Shown here piece after piece: positions 40,374 to 49,226 of a DNA stretch of 64,000 nt. Made by a program: the position numbers and the translations under genes. Location of the stretch: assembly GCA_020637295.1 (NCBI GenBank), contig JACJWF010000001.1:124001-188000 (forward strand). The letters run 5' to 3'. Each line of letters opens with the position of its first letter. The first letter of the stretch is position 1. Under the pieces are notes generated by a model. The model had not been told where the DNA came from and searched no databases. It was given only the letters and a program-made list of their open reading frames with translations. This stretch comes from Acidimicrobiaceae bacterium. GTDB lineage: Bacteria > Actinomycetota > Acidimicrobiia > Acidimicrobiales > Ilumatobacteraceae.

Positions 40374-41068
40374 ATGGGGCACACTGTCCGTGTGGATGGT
40401 GACGCCGGTGCTCTCGATCGCATCCGTGATGCCCGCCGGCGCTTGGCAGCCTCCGGGTCCCCGAGGGTCCGTGAGGACGGGGACTTCGAACGGGTGTCGT
40501 TGCCAGCCGAGGACGGCGACGTGCTGCGGGATCTGCTGATGGAGGAGGACGCAGCAACCGTCGTCGAGATCGGTCTCGCCTACGGGGCGTCGGCTCTCGC
40601 CATCAGTGAGGCACTCATCGCTCGTCACGAGCCCGCCTGCCGCCACCTCATCGTGGATGCCTTCCAGGAGCAGTTCCACGATGCCGGATGGACTGCTCTC
40701 ATCGATGCCGGGCTTGGTGGGTGCTGCGAGTTGGTTCGGGACCGTTCGCAGTTCGCACTTCCGCAGATGGTGCGCGACGGATGGTCGTCGATGCCGCCTT
40801 CGTCGATGGCAGCCACATCTTCCACCACGTGTTCGTCGATCTCTTCTTCCTGCGCTGGCTCGTCCGACCCGGTGGCCTGGTCGTGCTCGACGATTGCGAG
40901 TGGCCGTCGGTCGCCGCCGCGGCGCGCTACTTCGAACTGAACGCAGGGTGGACGTGCATCCCCATCGCCCGGCCGACGCGTCTGCGGGCCTACCGGCTAC
41001 CGCCCACCCTCGAGGAACCCGATTTCCGGGAGTTCGTGCCGTTCATCCAGGAATCGAAATCGAAGTGA
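40374..41068 (+). pseudogene. Class I SAM methyltransferase with a frameshift
   Basis: The first part (to about 40780) reads DVLRDLLMEEDAATVVEIGLA, the motif I of a class I methyltransferase (VVEIGLAYGASA), through ELVRDRSQFALPQMVRDG. Meaningful protein then continues only one frame over: VVDAAFVDGSHIFHHVFVDL, then RPGGLVVLDDCEWPSV, to a stop at 41066-41068. Inserting one G near 40784 (GGATGG-TCGTC) restores DGWVVDAAFVDG. So the gene carries a single-base deletion, or the assembly has an error there. The substrate is unknown; the type resembles O-methyltransferase family 3. The start could be ATG 40374 or GTG 40392. Confidence 0.7.
41051..41064 (-). repeat. 14-bp inverted repeat, right copy
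   Basis: GAATCGAAATCGAA, the exact reverse complement of 40347-40360. It lies within the last codons of the methyltransferase frame (end QESKSK). Confidence 0.8.
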
Positions 41069-41117
41069 GTTGAACGCACCGTGGGTGGGGCGGGCGCGAG
41101 GCCGGGCGACGAGGGGG

Positions 41118-42551
41118 TCACGAGTCGAAGCCGAGGCCCAGGCGGTCCAGGCCGCGCAGCCAGAGGTTGCGCTTGCCGGTCTTGTCCTCGCGGTTCAGCG
41201 AGTAGCGGGTGGCCTGGATGCCGATGAAGCGGAACGGCTCCGGCGGGAACGGGATCGGCTTCGACTTCACGAACTCTGTCTCCGTGGCCCGGCTGCGCTT
41301 GCCGTCGAGGATGTCCAGCATCACCTCGGCACCGAAGCGGGTGGCCGCCACGCCGAGGCCGGTGTAGCCCACGGAGTACGCCACGCGGCCCTGCCACGCC
41401 CGGCCCCAGAACACACTGAACCGGCTGCACGTGTCGATGACACCACCCCAGGTGTGGGTGAACTTGAGGTCCTCCAACTGGGGGAAGGTGTCGAAGAAGT
41501 GCTTGCTGAGCTTGGCCCACGTCTCGGGCCGGCTCTCGAACTCCGGGTTCAGCTTGCCCCGCCAGTAGTAGATGACGTCGTAGCCGCCCCACAGGATCCG
41601 GTTGTCGGACGTGAGCCGGTAGTAGTGGAACTGGTTGCTGATGTCGCTGAGGCCCTGCCGGCGTTCCCACCCGATCTCGGCCAACTGGGCCTTGGTGAGC
41701 GGCTCGGTGACCATGCAGTAGTCGTACACCGGGGCGATGTAGTGGCCGATGCGCTTCAGCAGCGGCTTGAACGCGTTGGTGGCCAGCGCAACCCTGCCGG
41801 CACGGATCAGCCCGAGCGGCGTGGTGACCAGCACGCCCACCCCGTCCTTCTCGATCTTCGTGGCCTTGGTGTCCTCGTAGATCCGCACACCCAGCGACAT
41901 CGCCGCCGCCTTCAGCCCCCACGCCAGGCGGGCGGGGTCCACCAGCGCGGCCCGGTCCTTGCGCCACAGCCCACCGAGGTAGGCGGGCGAGTTGACCTCG
42001 GCCCGCATCGCTGCCTGGTCGAGCAGTTCCACCTTCTGGCCGAGCGCCCTCAGCTGGGTGTAGTCCTCGCGCAGTTCCTCGTAGTACGACGGGGCGTGGA
42101 ACGTCGTGGCGATGTCGATGACGCCCGTGCGCTCGTAGTCGCAGTCGATGTTGTAGCGGCGGATGGCGTCCTCGATGGCGTTGAGGTTCTGCAGGCCCAA
42201 CTCCTCCAGCACGGCCAACTCCTGGGGGAAGCGCTCCTGCCCGTTGGCCACACCGTGGGTGATGCTGCTCTCCATGAAGCCGCCGTTGCGGCCACTCGCC
42301 TGCGAGCCGACCTCGTGCGCCTCGATCAGCACGACGTCGCGGCTGGGGTCCCGCTCCTTGGCGATGATGGCCGTCCACAAGCCGTTGTACCCGCCGCCCA
42401 CCACGCACAGGTCGCAACTCTCGTTGCGCACCAGCGTGGGGTTGCTGTCCGGCTCGTCGACGTCGTCGTACCAGTAGGGGTAGGGATCCGCATCTGCAAT
42501 CGCGTCGAGATGGAATTCCTGGATCTCTTCGTCGCCGAACTCGACCGACAT
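41118..42551 (-). CDS. FAD-dependent amine/amino-acid oxidoreductase (DAO family)
   Basis: 477 residues. The dinucleotide site CDLCVVGGGYNGLWTAIIAK is near residue 46 and is followed by LIEAHEVGSQASGRNGGF, the DAO-type FAD-binding signature (as in PuuB/glycine oxidase-like enzymes). A late HTWGGVIDTCSRFSVFWGR and VAYSVGYTGLGVAATRFGAE complete the FAD domain. Likely substrate is a secondary or primary amine such as a polyamine derivative; unknown. ATG at 42551; it follows the PIN-like gene by 29 bases on the same strand. Confidence 0.88.
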   Translation of the reverse strand: MSVEFGDEEIQEFHLDAIADADPYPYWYDDVDEPDSNPTLVRNESCDLCVVGGGYNGLWTAIIAKERDPSRDVVLIEAHEVGSQASGRNGGFMESSITHGVANGQERFPQELAVLEELGLQNLNAIEDAIRRYNIDCDYERTGVIDIATTFHAPSYYEELREDYTQLRALGQKVELLDQAAMRAEVNSPAYLGGLWRKDRAALVDPARLAWGLKAAAMSLGVRIYEDTKATKIEKDGVGVLVTTPLGLIRAGRVALATNAFKPLLKRIGHYIAPVYDYCMVTEPLTKAQLAEIGWERRQGLSDISNQFHYYRLTSDNRILWGGYDVIYYWRGKLNPEFESRPETWAKLSKHFFDTFPQLEDLKFTHTWGGVIDTCSRFSVFWGRAWQGRVAYSVGYTGLGVAATRFGAEVMLDILDGKRSRATETEFVKSKPIPFPPEPFRFIGIQATRYSLNREDKTGKRNLWLRGLDRLGLGFDS

Positions 42552-42580
42552 GGTTGTCACCACCGTTTCGGAGTCGCAGG

Positions 42581-43033
42581 CTACTCCGCGGGCGTTGCCG
42601 GTGCGGTGAGGGGCACCAGATCCAGGTCGTAGCCATCCAGGCGATCGTCCAGCGTCAGCACCCGGGCCACGTGCTCGCGGCGGCACATCACCAACGTGAG
42701 CGCGACATCGAGGGGCACACCGGCGCCGGACAGCCGCTCGGCCGCCCGCCGGTGCTGGAAGCCCACCCGCAGCGGGTCGATCGGGGCCAGCACGCCGGCG
42801 CGCGGCCGCACCAGCCACCACCGCAGCCACTGCCAGTCGGCCGGCGAGCCGCCGAGGTCCAGCGGCTTGAGGTGGTCGTCCACCGCCACCAGCAGCACCT
42901 GCTCGCGCCGGTACTGCTCCACGAGGTCGCGGTAGACGGCGACGATGTCGTCGTACCCGGGGTGATCGGGGTCTACCAGCGCACGCAGCGCGGATGCGTC
43001 CACCAGAACCTTCGGCGGGTCGAGGCGGCTCAT
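42581..43033 (-). CDS. PIN-like domain protein
   Basis: 150 residues. KVLVDASALRALVDPDHPGYDDI with early aspartates and the late ARVLTLDDRLDGYDLDLVPL are as in PIN nucleases, but several acidic positions are unclear and no antitoxin gene is adjacent. It may be a housekeeping or solitary PIN protein. Its ATG overlaps the stop of the PAP2 gene (ATGA). Confidence 0.6.
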   Translation of the reverse strand: MSRLDPPKVLVDASALRALVDPDHPGYDDIVAVYRDLVEQYRREQVLLVAVDDHLKPLDLGGSPADWQWLRWWLVRPRAGVLAPIDPLRVGFQHRRAAERLSGAGVPLDVALTLVMCRREHVARVLTLDDRLDGYDLDLVPLTAPATPAE

Positions 43034-44112
43034 GCCGGTGCCAACTCCACGTCGGCTGCGTCGGCGGGGCCGTCCGCCGGCGGCAGTTCGCCCAAGGCAG
43101 CGAGGGCCCGGCGGTCCCGCGTTGCTTGCTCCCGCCAGTCCCAGAACCAGAAGGCGCCAACGGTGATGGCCCAGCCGACCAGCCCGTCGATGACCCAGTG
43201 CTCGCCCAGGTACACCAGCGACGTCAGCATCGTGACCGGGAACAGCAGCATGACGGCCTTCACCCACCGGCGCCGCACCCAGCGCATGAAGAACAGCGGC
43301 ACGATGAGCGCGAACGAGGCGTGCAGCGACGGCATCGCGGCGACGGCGTTGCCGTGCGACAACTGCACGCCGTAGTCGTTGGTGAAGCCCTTGAAGCCCA
43401 TTGCCCGGAAGCCGCGGCCGGCATTGCGCTGCAACTCGTCGAACAGCCGGTACGGGTACTTGTGGCTGCCCACCATCCACGGCGGTGCCGTGGGCAGCAG
43501 GATGAACATCGTGCAGGCCACCATCAGCAGGGTGGCGAAGCGCTTCATGAACCGCGTCCACTGCCGGTGGCTGACGGCCCACAGCACGGCCATCACGATG
43601 ATCGGCAGCACGAAGTGGGTCATGTACGTGGTGGAGGCGACATAGTCCCACCACCGCACCTGCGGTTTCCAGAAGTGCTCCTGCAGCACCACGTTGGGGT
43701 CGTGGCCGAGGAACAGCGCTCGGTCGATGTCGCGCATCGTCTCCACCTGCAGCGGGAACGGGCCCACCTTGAACAGGTGGAACACCTCGAACCCGTTGTC
43801 GCCCCAGTCCCTGGTCTTCTCGTACGACACCCACATCACGCAGTAGAAGGCGCAGTCCATCAGCAGGATGCCCCAGGTGCGCCAGGACTTGCCGACGAAG
43901 GCACAGACCAGGAAGATGCCCACGCTGATGGCCACCGAGATGCGGTCGATCGGCAGGCCCTTCACCCGCAGCCACGTCAGGTAGACGATGAGGTAGGCGA
44001 ACATCAGGAACAGCCGCACGACCCCCAGCGGGTCGCGGGTGTACGCCGACGCGAGGCGCGCCCGGCCGACCTCGGGTGCCACGAACGTGGGCGCCTCGGG
44101 GATGGCGGACAT
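43030..44112 (-). CDS. PAP2-family membrane phosphatase (PAP2_3/Aur1-like)
   Basis: 360 residues with about six to seven membrane segments. PAP2 active-site motifs are present: AAMPSLHASFALIVPLFF near residue 254 and YLGEHWVIDGLVGWAI near 306, with the catalytic histidines. The long N-terminal helical part before the catalytic region resembles the inositolphosphotransferase (Aur1/Ipt1) subgroup, which moves or removes phosphate headgroups of lipids on the outer side of the membrane. The lipid substrate is unknown. It heads a leftward run with the PIN-like and FAD oxidoreductase genes. Confidence 0.87.
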   Translation of the reverse strand: MSAIPEAPTFVAPEVGRARLASAYTRDPLGVVRLFLMFAYLIVYLTWLRVKGLPIDRISVAISVGIFLVCAFVGKSWRTWGILLMDCAFYCVMWVSYEKTRDWGDNGFEVFHLFKVGPFPLQVETMRDIDRALFLGHDPNVVLQEHFWKPQVRWWDYVASTTYMTHFVLPIIVMAVLWAVSHRQWTRFMKRFATLLMVACTMFILLPTAPPWMVGSHKYPYRLFDELQRNAGRGFRAMGFKGFTNDYGVQLSHGNAVAAMPSLHASFALIVPLFFMRWVRRRWVKAVMLLFPVTMLTSLVYLGEHWVIDGLVGWAITVGAFWFWDWREQATRDRRALAALGELPPADGPADAADVELAPA

Positions 44113-44216
44113 GGTCGCCCAACATAGCGACCGTTCACGCGGAGTTGGTGGCGCCGCAACCCCTCGGTCACCTGCGGCAAGGCAGGCCCCAGCGAGGTGT
44201 CAGCGGCGCGGCGGCG

Positions 44217-45041
44217 TCAGGCGGAGGCCTGCTCCAGCGCTCGGCGGACCAGCACCTTGGCCAGGTGCACGCGGTACTCCGGGCTGGCATTGAGGTCGCT
44301 CTGCGGCTCGGCTTCCTCGGCGGCCAGCTGGGCGGCGTCCGACACGGAGGCGCCCTGGGCGAGTGCGCCCGACACGCTGGTGGCCAGAATCGGCGTGCTG
44401 CCCATGTTGACCAGCGCGACGCCGGAGTCGCCGTTGCGCCGCCAGGCGGCCACACCGACGATCGCCCAGTCCTGCGCCCGGCGGTTGAACTTCTGGAAGC
44501 TCCAGCCGGCGCCGCCCATCTTCGGCACGCGGATCTCGGTGAGCATCTCGTCGGCCGCCAGGGCGCTCTCCAGGAAGCCCTGGTAGAAGTCCGCGGCAGC
44601 GATCTCGCGGGTGCCGTTGGGGCCCTGGGCGACATACGTCGCGCCGAGCGCCAGCGTGGTGGCCGGCAGGTCGCTGGCCGGGTCGGCGTGGGCGATGGTG
44701 CCGCCCATCGTGCCGCGGTGGCGGACCTGCGGGTCGCCCACGTGGCCGGCCGCGTGGGCCAGCAGCGGCACGTGTTCGGCCAGCAGCGGGCTCTTCTCCA
44801 CGTCCATGTGGCGGGTGAGCGCCCCGATGGCGATGTGGTCGCCGGCGTCGCGGATGTAGCTGAGGTCCTCCACCCGGCCGATGTCCACCAGGACGCTCGG
44901 TTGGGCCAGGCGCAGCTTCATCAGCGGCAGCAGGCTGTGGCCACCGGCGAGGAACTTGGCGTCCTCACCGTGCTCGCCGATGAGCGCGATGGCTTCCTCG
45001 GCCGAACCGGCACGGACGTAGTCGAAGGCGGCGGGGATCAC
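44217..45041 (-). CDS. coxM: Molybdenum hydroxylase FAD subunit (CoxM-like)
   Basis: 274 residues. The N-terminal FDYVRAGSAEEAIALI and the FAD pyrophosphate loop AKFLAGGHSLLPLMKLRLAQP near residue 30, then RHRGTMGGTIAHADPASDLP near 108 are the CoxM/CutM FAD-binding motifs. It passes electrons from the iron-sulfur subunit to the quinone pool. The GTG start overlaps the stop of the large-subunit gene (GTGA). Being last in a coxS-coxL-coxM order is typical of form II enzymes. Confidence 0.92.
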   Translation of the reverse strand: MIPAAFDYVRAGSAEEAIALIGEHGEDAKFLAGGHSLLPLMKLRLAQPSVLVDIGRVEDLSYIRDAGDHIAIGALTRHMDVEKSPLLAEHVPLLAHAAGHVGDPQVRHRGTMGGTIAHADPASDLPATTLALGATYVAQGPNGTREIAAADFYQGFLESALAADEMLTEIRVPKMGGAGWSFQKFNRRAQDWAIVGVAAWRRNGDSGVALVNMGSTPILATSVSGALAQGASVSDAAQLAAEEAEPQSDLNASPEYRVHLAKVLVRRALEQASA

Positions 45042-47431
45042 TTGCTGGCTCCTTGGGTTGCGGCGTTGATGGCGGCCCAGACGTTCTGGGGACTGGCGGG
45101 CATGGGCATGTCGCGGACGCCGAGATGGCTCAGTGCGTCCACCACGGCGTTGATGACGGCGGGGGCGGCCCCGATGGTGCCGGCCTCACCGATGCCCTTC
45201 ACACCCAACTGGTTGGTGGGCGAGGGGGTGACGGTGTGGCCGAGTGTCAGTGACGGTACGTCACTGGCGGCCGGTACGAGGTACTCGGCGAGTGTGCCGC
45301 TCTTCAGGTTGCCGTCGTCGTCGTAGACGGCTTCCTCGAACAGCGCCTGGGCCAGGCCCTGGATGACACCACCGTGCACCTGGCCCTCGACGATCAGCGG
45401 GTTCACCTGGACACCGCAGTCGTCGACGGCGACGTACTGGAGCACGTCCACCTGGCCGGTCTCGGTGTCCACCTCGACCGTGCAGATGTGCGTGCCGAAC
45501 GGCCAGGAGAAGTTCGGCGGGTCGTACGTGGTGTGGGCCTCGAGGTTGGGCTCCATCCCGTCCGGCAGGTTGTGCGCGGTGAAGGCCTCGAACGCGATGG
45601 CCGCCAGCGGCAGGGCCCTGTCCGGGGTGCCCTTCACGCTGAACGTGCCGCCGGCGAACTCGAGGTCCGCCTCGTCGGCCTCCAACTGGTGGGCGGCGAT
45701 CTTCTTGGCCTTGTCGATGACCTTGTCGCACGCCATGGCGATGGCGACGCCGCCGACCGGCAGCGACCGCGAGCCGTAGGTGTCCAGGCCCAGCGGGGCG
45801 ATGGCCGTGTCGCTGTGCAGCACGTCCACGTCCTCCGGGGCGACGCCCATCTTCTCGGCCACGATCATGCTCCACGCCGTCTCGTGGCCCTGCCCGTGCG
45901 GGGCGGTGCCGGTGACGACCTGGATCTTGTTCGTCGGCAGGACACGCACCGTCGCGGCCTCCCAGCCGCCGGCCGAGTAGTTCAGCGAGGCCAGCACCCG
46001 GCTGGGCGCCAGGCCGCACATCTCGAAGTAGCTGGCCTGGCCGATGCCGATGACCTTCTTCGCTCCGGGCACGTTCTGCGCAGCCTGGCGGGCCCGTACG
46101 CCGTCGTAGTCGGCCAGTTCGGCGGCCTTCGTGGCGGCGGCGTCGTGGTCGCCGGAGTCGTACACCAGCCCGGTCATCGCCGTGTAGGGGAACTGCTCCT
46201 TGCGGATGAAGTTGCGCCGGCGGAGCTCCATCGGGTCGATGCCCATGGTGTCCGCCAGGGCGTCCATCGCCCGCTCGATGGCGTAGGTGGCCTCCGGCCG
46301 GCCGGCGCCGCGGTAGGCGTCGGTCGGCGTCAGCGTGGTGAACACGCTGGTGCAGCTGAAGTCGTACGCCAGTGGCAGGTCGTACACGCCGGCGTAGAGG
46401 AAGGCGCCGAGCAGCGGGATGCCGGGCGTGACCAGCTGGAGGTAGGCCCCCATGTCGGCCAGCAGGCGCACCCGCACGGCGGTGAGCTTGCCGTCGGCGT
46501 CCGCCGCCAGCTCGATGTGCTGGATCTGGCCACGGCCCTGGATGGTGGCCAGGTGGTTCTCGCTGCGGGTCTCGTTCCAGCGCACCGGGGCACCGTGCTT
46601 GCGGGCGAGGGCCACACACAGCAACTCCTCGGCGTACACGTTGAGCTTGCTGCCGAAGCCGCCGCCCACGCTGGGGGCGACCACCCGCATCTGGTGCTCG
46701 GGGATGCCGAGCGTCAGCGCCGTCATCACCTTGAGGATGTGCGGCACCTGCGTGGCCGAGTACAGCGTCATGTCGCCGCCGAACGGCTGGGGCACGGCGC
46801 ACACGGCGCGGGGCTCCATCGCCACGGGGATGAGGCGCTGCTGGACGTAGCGCTCCTTCACCGTGTAGGCCGCGGCGGCGAACGCAGCGTCCACCTGCCC
46901 CGGCTCGCCCTCGATCTTGAGGTCCCACTGGTAGCTCTTGTTGGTGCCGAGGTCGGTGTGGATGACCACCCGGTCGCTCAGCGCGTCCTCCAGATCGACC
47001 ACGGCCTCCATCGGCTCGTACTGCACGTCCACCAGTTCGGCTGCGTCGCGGGCCGCAGTGGCGCTGGTGGCCAGTACGCAGGCGACGCCGTCGCCCACGT
47101 AGCAGGCGGTGCCCGTCGCCACGGGGTAGTGCGGCGGGTTCTTCATGTCCTCGGTGACGGGCCATGCGCACGGCATCGGCCCCGCCCACAGACCGGCCAG
47201 ATCGGCACCGCTGTAGGCGGCGACGACCCCGGGGACCGCCAGCGCGGCGCTGAGGTCGACGGACGTGATGCGAGCGTGCGCGTACGGGCTGCGCACCATC
47301 GCCAGATGGAGTGCGCCGGGCACGTTGAGGTCGTTGGTGTACTTGGCCTCTCCGGTGAGGAGGGCTGGGTCTTCGCGTCGCAGCAGGCGGCTCCCCAGCA
47401 CGCCGGCAGGACGCTCCTGCAGATCGGTCAT
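45038..47431 (-). CDS. coxL: Molybdenum hydroxylase large subunit, form II CODH-like
   Basis: 797 residues, CoxL/CutL family. Motifs: LRREDPALLTGEAKYTND at the N-terminus, PSVGGGFGSKLNVYAEE near 250, and the active-site loop DAYRGAGRPEA with AYRGAGR at about 371-377, then the C-terminal VKGIGEAGTIGAAP with the base glutamate. Form I CO dehydrogenases have AYxCSFR with a copper-binding cysteine in this loop. Its absence makes this a form II enzyme whose substrate could be an aldehyde, N-heterocycle or other small molecule. It is 34 bases downstream of coxS. Confidence 0.93.
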   Translation of the reverse strand: MTDLQERPAGVLGSRLLRREDPALLTGEAKYTNDLNVPGALHLAMVRSPYAHARITSVDLSAALAVPGVVAAYSGADLAGLWAGPMPCAWPVTEDMKNPPHYPVATGTACYVGDGVACVLATSATAARDAAELVDVQYEPMEAVVDLEDALSDRVVIHTDLGTNKSYQWDLKIEGEPGQVDAAFAAAAYTVKERYVQQRLIPVAMEPRAVCAVPQPFGGDMTLYSATQVPHILKVMTALTLGIPEHQMRVVAPSVGGGFGSKLNVYAEELLCVALARKHGAPVRWNETRSENHLATIQGRGQIQHIELAADADGKLTAVRVRLLADMGAYLQLVTPGIPLLGAFLYAGVYDLPLAYDFSCTSVFTTLTPTDAYRGAGRPEATYAIERAMDALADTMGIDPMELRRRNFIRKEQFPYTAMTGLVYDSGDHDAAATKAAELADYDGVRARQAAQNVPGAKKVIGIGQASYFEMCGLAPSRVLASLNYSAGGWEAATVRVLPTNKIQVVTGTAPHGQGHETAWSMIVAEKMGVAPEDVDVLHSDTAIAPLGLDTYGSRSLPVGGVAIAMACDKVIDKAKKIAAHQLEADEADLEFAGGTFSVKGTPDRALPLAAIAFEAFTAHNLPDGMEPNLEAHTTYDPPNFSWPFGTHICTVEVDTETGQVDVLQYVAVDDCGVQVNPLIVEGQVHGGVIQGLAQALFEEAVYDDDGNLKSGTLAEYLVPAASDVPSLTLGHTVTPSPTNQLGVKGIGEAGTIGAAPAVINAVVDALSHLGVRDMPMPASPQNVWAAINAATQGASK

Positions 47432-47465
47432 TCCGGTACCCCCAGTACCTTCGGTGACGGGTGGA

Positions 47466-47924
47466 TCAGTCGCCGGCCGCGCAGGCCAGCACGCTCTTCA
47501 CGATGTTGTGGTAGCCCGTGCAGCGGCACAGGTTGCCTTCCAGCCCGATCCGCACCTCTTCCTCGGTGGGGCTGGGGTTCTCCTTCAGCAGGCTGGTGGC
47601 CGCCATCACCATGCCCGGCGTGCAGTAGCCGCACTGGAGACCATGGTTCTCCATGAACGCCTTCTGCATCGGGTGCATCTCGCCACCCTGGGCCAGGCCC
47701 TCGATGGTGGTGATCTCGCACCCGTCGGCCTGGACCGCCAGCATCGTGCAACTCTTCACGGCCTCGCCGTTGACGTGCACGCTGCACGCACCACAGGAGG
47801 ACGTGTCGCACCCGACGTTGGTGCCCGTGAGGCCGACGACCTCGCGGATGTAGTGGACGAGCAGCGTGCGCGGCTCCACGTCGCTGTCGTGAACCGTCCC
47901 GTTGACGGTGACGCGAATCTTCAC
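47466..47924 (-). CDS. coxS: Molybdenum hydroxylase 2Fe-2S subunit (CoxS-like)
   Basis: 152 residues. Plant-type cluster: C39, C44, C47 (GCDTSSCGACSV) and C59; second cluster: C98, C101 (QCGYCTPGM) and C133, C135 (NLCRCTGYHN). These two clusters carry electrons from the Mo site to the FAD subunit. It starts with a GTG preceded by GGGGGA and is first of the leftward coxS-coxL-coxM operon. The divergent YibE/F gene starts 66 bases away. Confidence 0.93.
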   Translation of the reverse strand: MKIRVTVNGTVHDSDVEPRTLLVHYIREVVGLTGTNVGCDTSSCGACSVHVNGEAVKSCTMLAVQADGCEITTIEGLAQGGEMHPMQKAFMENHGLQCGYCTPGMVMAATSLLKENPSPTEEEVRIGLEGNLCRCTGYHNIVKSVLACAAGD

Positions 47925-47990
47925 CAGAGATCCCCCTTGCGGATCGGTATGCCCCCAATGGCAGGTCAATACTGCACCAAACTGAGCCGG

Positions 47991-49226
47991 ATGGAAAACC
48001 TCAGGCGAAAGGAACCGCCCGGCGGAGGCCGCGGCCACTCGCACGGCCACTCGCACGGGCCGCTCCCCGGCACCTCCGCTCGCATCGAGCGGAACCTGTG
48101 GTGGGCCGTGGGCGGCTGGGCGGTGCTGGCCCTGCTCGGCGTGGTGCTGCTGTGGCCCGGCGACCGCGGGCAGTCGGCGATCCCCGACGAGCCGCGGGTG
48201 GACGGCCAGGTGGAATCCGTCACCATCCAGCCGTGCAGCGGCACCTCCGTGGAGGACCTCGTGGACTGCCGCGTCCTCAGCGTGCTGATCACCTCCGGCC
48301 CCGACTCGGGCACGCACACCACGCTGGAGCAAGCCGTCACCACCTCGTCGGCCCGGGTGCCGACGGCGGGCGACGGCATCGTGCTCGTCGCTTCCGCCGG
48401 CGTGGACGGCACCGTCTACTACCAGTTCGACGACTATCAGCGTTCCGGCAGCATGTGGACGCTGGTGCTGCTCTTTGCCGTGGCCGTGGTCGCGTTCGGC
48501 GGATGGCGAGGCGCGGGCGCGCTCGCCGGTCTGGGTGTGAGCATCGTGGTGCTCGTCGGCTTCATGCTGCCTGCCCTGCTGGACGGCGGGCAGCCGGTGC
48601 TGGTGGCACTTGCCGCCAGTTCCGTGATCGCCTTCGCCTCCCTGTACCTGGCGCACGGGCTGAATGCCTCCACCAACGTGGCGCTGCTGTCCACGCTGGC
48701 GGCGCTGGCGCTCACCGGGCTGCTGGCGTGGGCCTTCATCGGCCTCGCCACGCTCACCGGGCTCAGCGACGAGAGCGCCCTGTTCCTCGACGCCATCGGG
48801 GTGCACCTGGACGCCCGCGGCCTGCTGTTGGCCGGCGTGGTGATCGGCTCGCTGGGCGTGCTCGACGACGTCACCGTCACCCAGGTGTCCGCCGTCGGCG
48901 AACTGCACCGCGCTCGGCCCGACCTGCCCCTCGCCGCGCTCTACCGCCAGGCGCTGGCCATCGGCCGCGACCACATCTCGTCCACCGTCAACACGCTCTT
49001 CCTCGCCTATGCCGGCGCGGCGCTGCCCCTGTTCCTGCTGTTCACCGAGACCGGGGCGGCGTTCACCGACGTGATGAACCGGGAGGTCGTGGCCATCGAG
49101 ATCGTCCGCACCCTGGTCGGCTCGATCGGGCTCATCGCGTCCGTGCCGATCTCCACGTGGCTGGCGGCACTGGTGCTCACCCGGCGGGTGGGCGTGGGCG
49201 GCGGTGAGGCCGGTCAGACCGGTTGA
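47991..49226 (+). CDS. YibE/F-family membrane protein
   Basis: 411 residues. A His-rich N-terminus (GHSHGHSHG near residue 18), one membrane helix, an outside beta-rich domain (VDGQVESVTIQPCSG), then about seven membrane segments ending with the YibE/F core: GSLGVLDDVTVTQVSAVGEL near 280 and GRDHISSTVNTLFLAYAGAALP near 315. Function of the family is not settled; ion or metal transport has been suggested. A start at 47958 would add 11 residues. Its stop overlaps that of the convergent EAL gene by 13 bases. Confidence 0.87.
   Translation: MENLRRKEPPGGGRGHSHGHSHGPLPGTSARIERNLWWAVGGWAVLALLGVVLLWPGDRGQSAIPDEPRVDGQVESVTIQPCSGTSVEDLVDCRVLSVLITSGPDSGTHTTLEQAVTTSSARVPTAGDGIVLVASAGVDGTVYYQFDDYQRSGSMWTLVLLFAVAVVAFGGWRGAGALAGLGVSIVVLVGFMLPALLDGGQPVLVALAASSVIAFASLYLAHGLNASTNVALLSTLAALALTGLLAWAFIGLATLTGLSDESALFLDAIGVHLDARGLLLAGVVIGSLGVLDDVTVTQVSAVGELHRARPDLPLAALYRQALAIGRDHISSTVNTLFLAYAGAALPLFLLFTETGAAFTDVMNREVVAIEIVRTLVGSIGLIASVPISTWLAALVLTRRVGVGGGEAGQTG

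Noticed and set aside
42581..43033. VapC toxin of a toxin-antitoxin pair
   Set aside because: No antitoxin-like gene lies next to it; it overlaps a PAP2 phosphatase gene instead.
45038..47431. True CO dehydrogenase (form I)
   Set aside because: The active-site loop is AYRGAGR, without the copper-binding cysteine of form I (AYxCSFR), and the gene order is S-L-M. Form II-like only.
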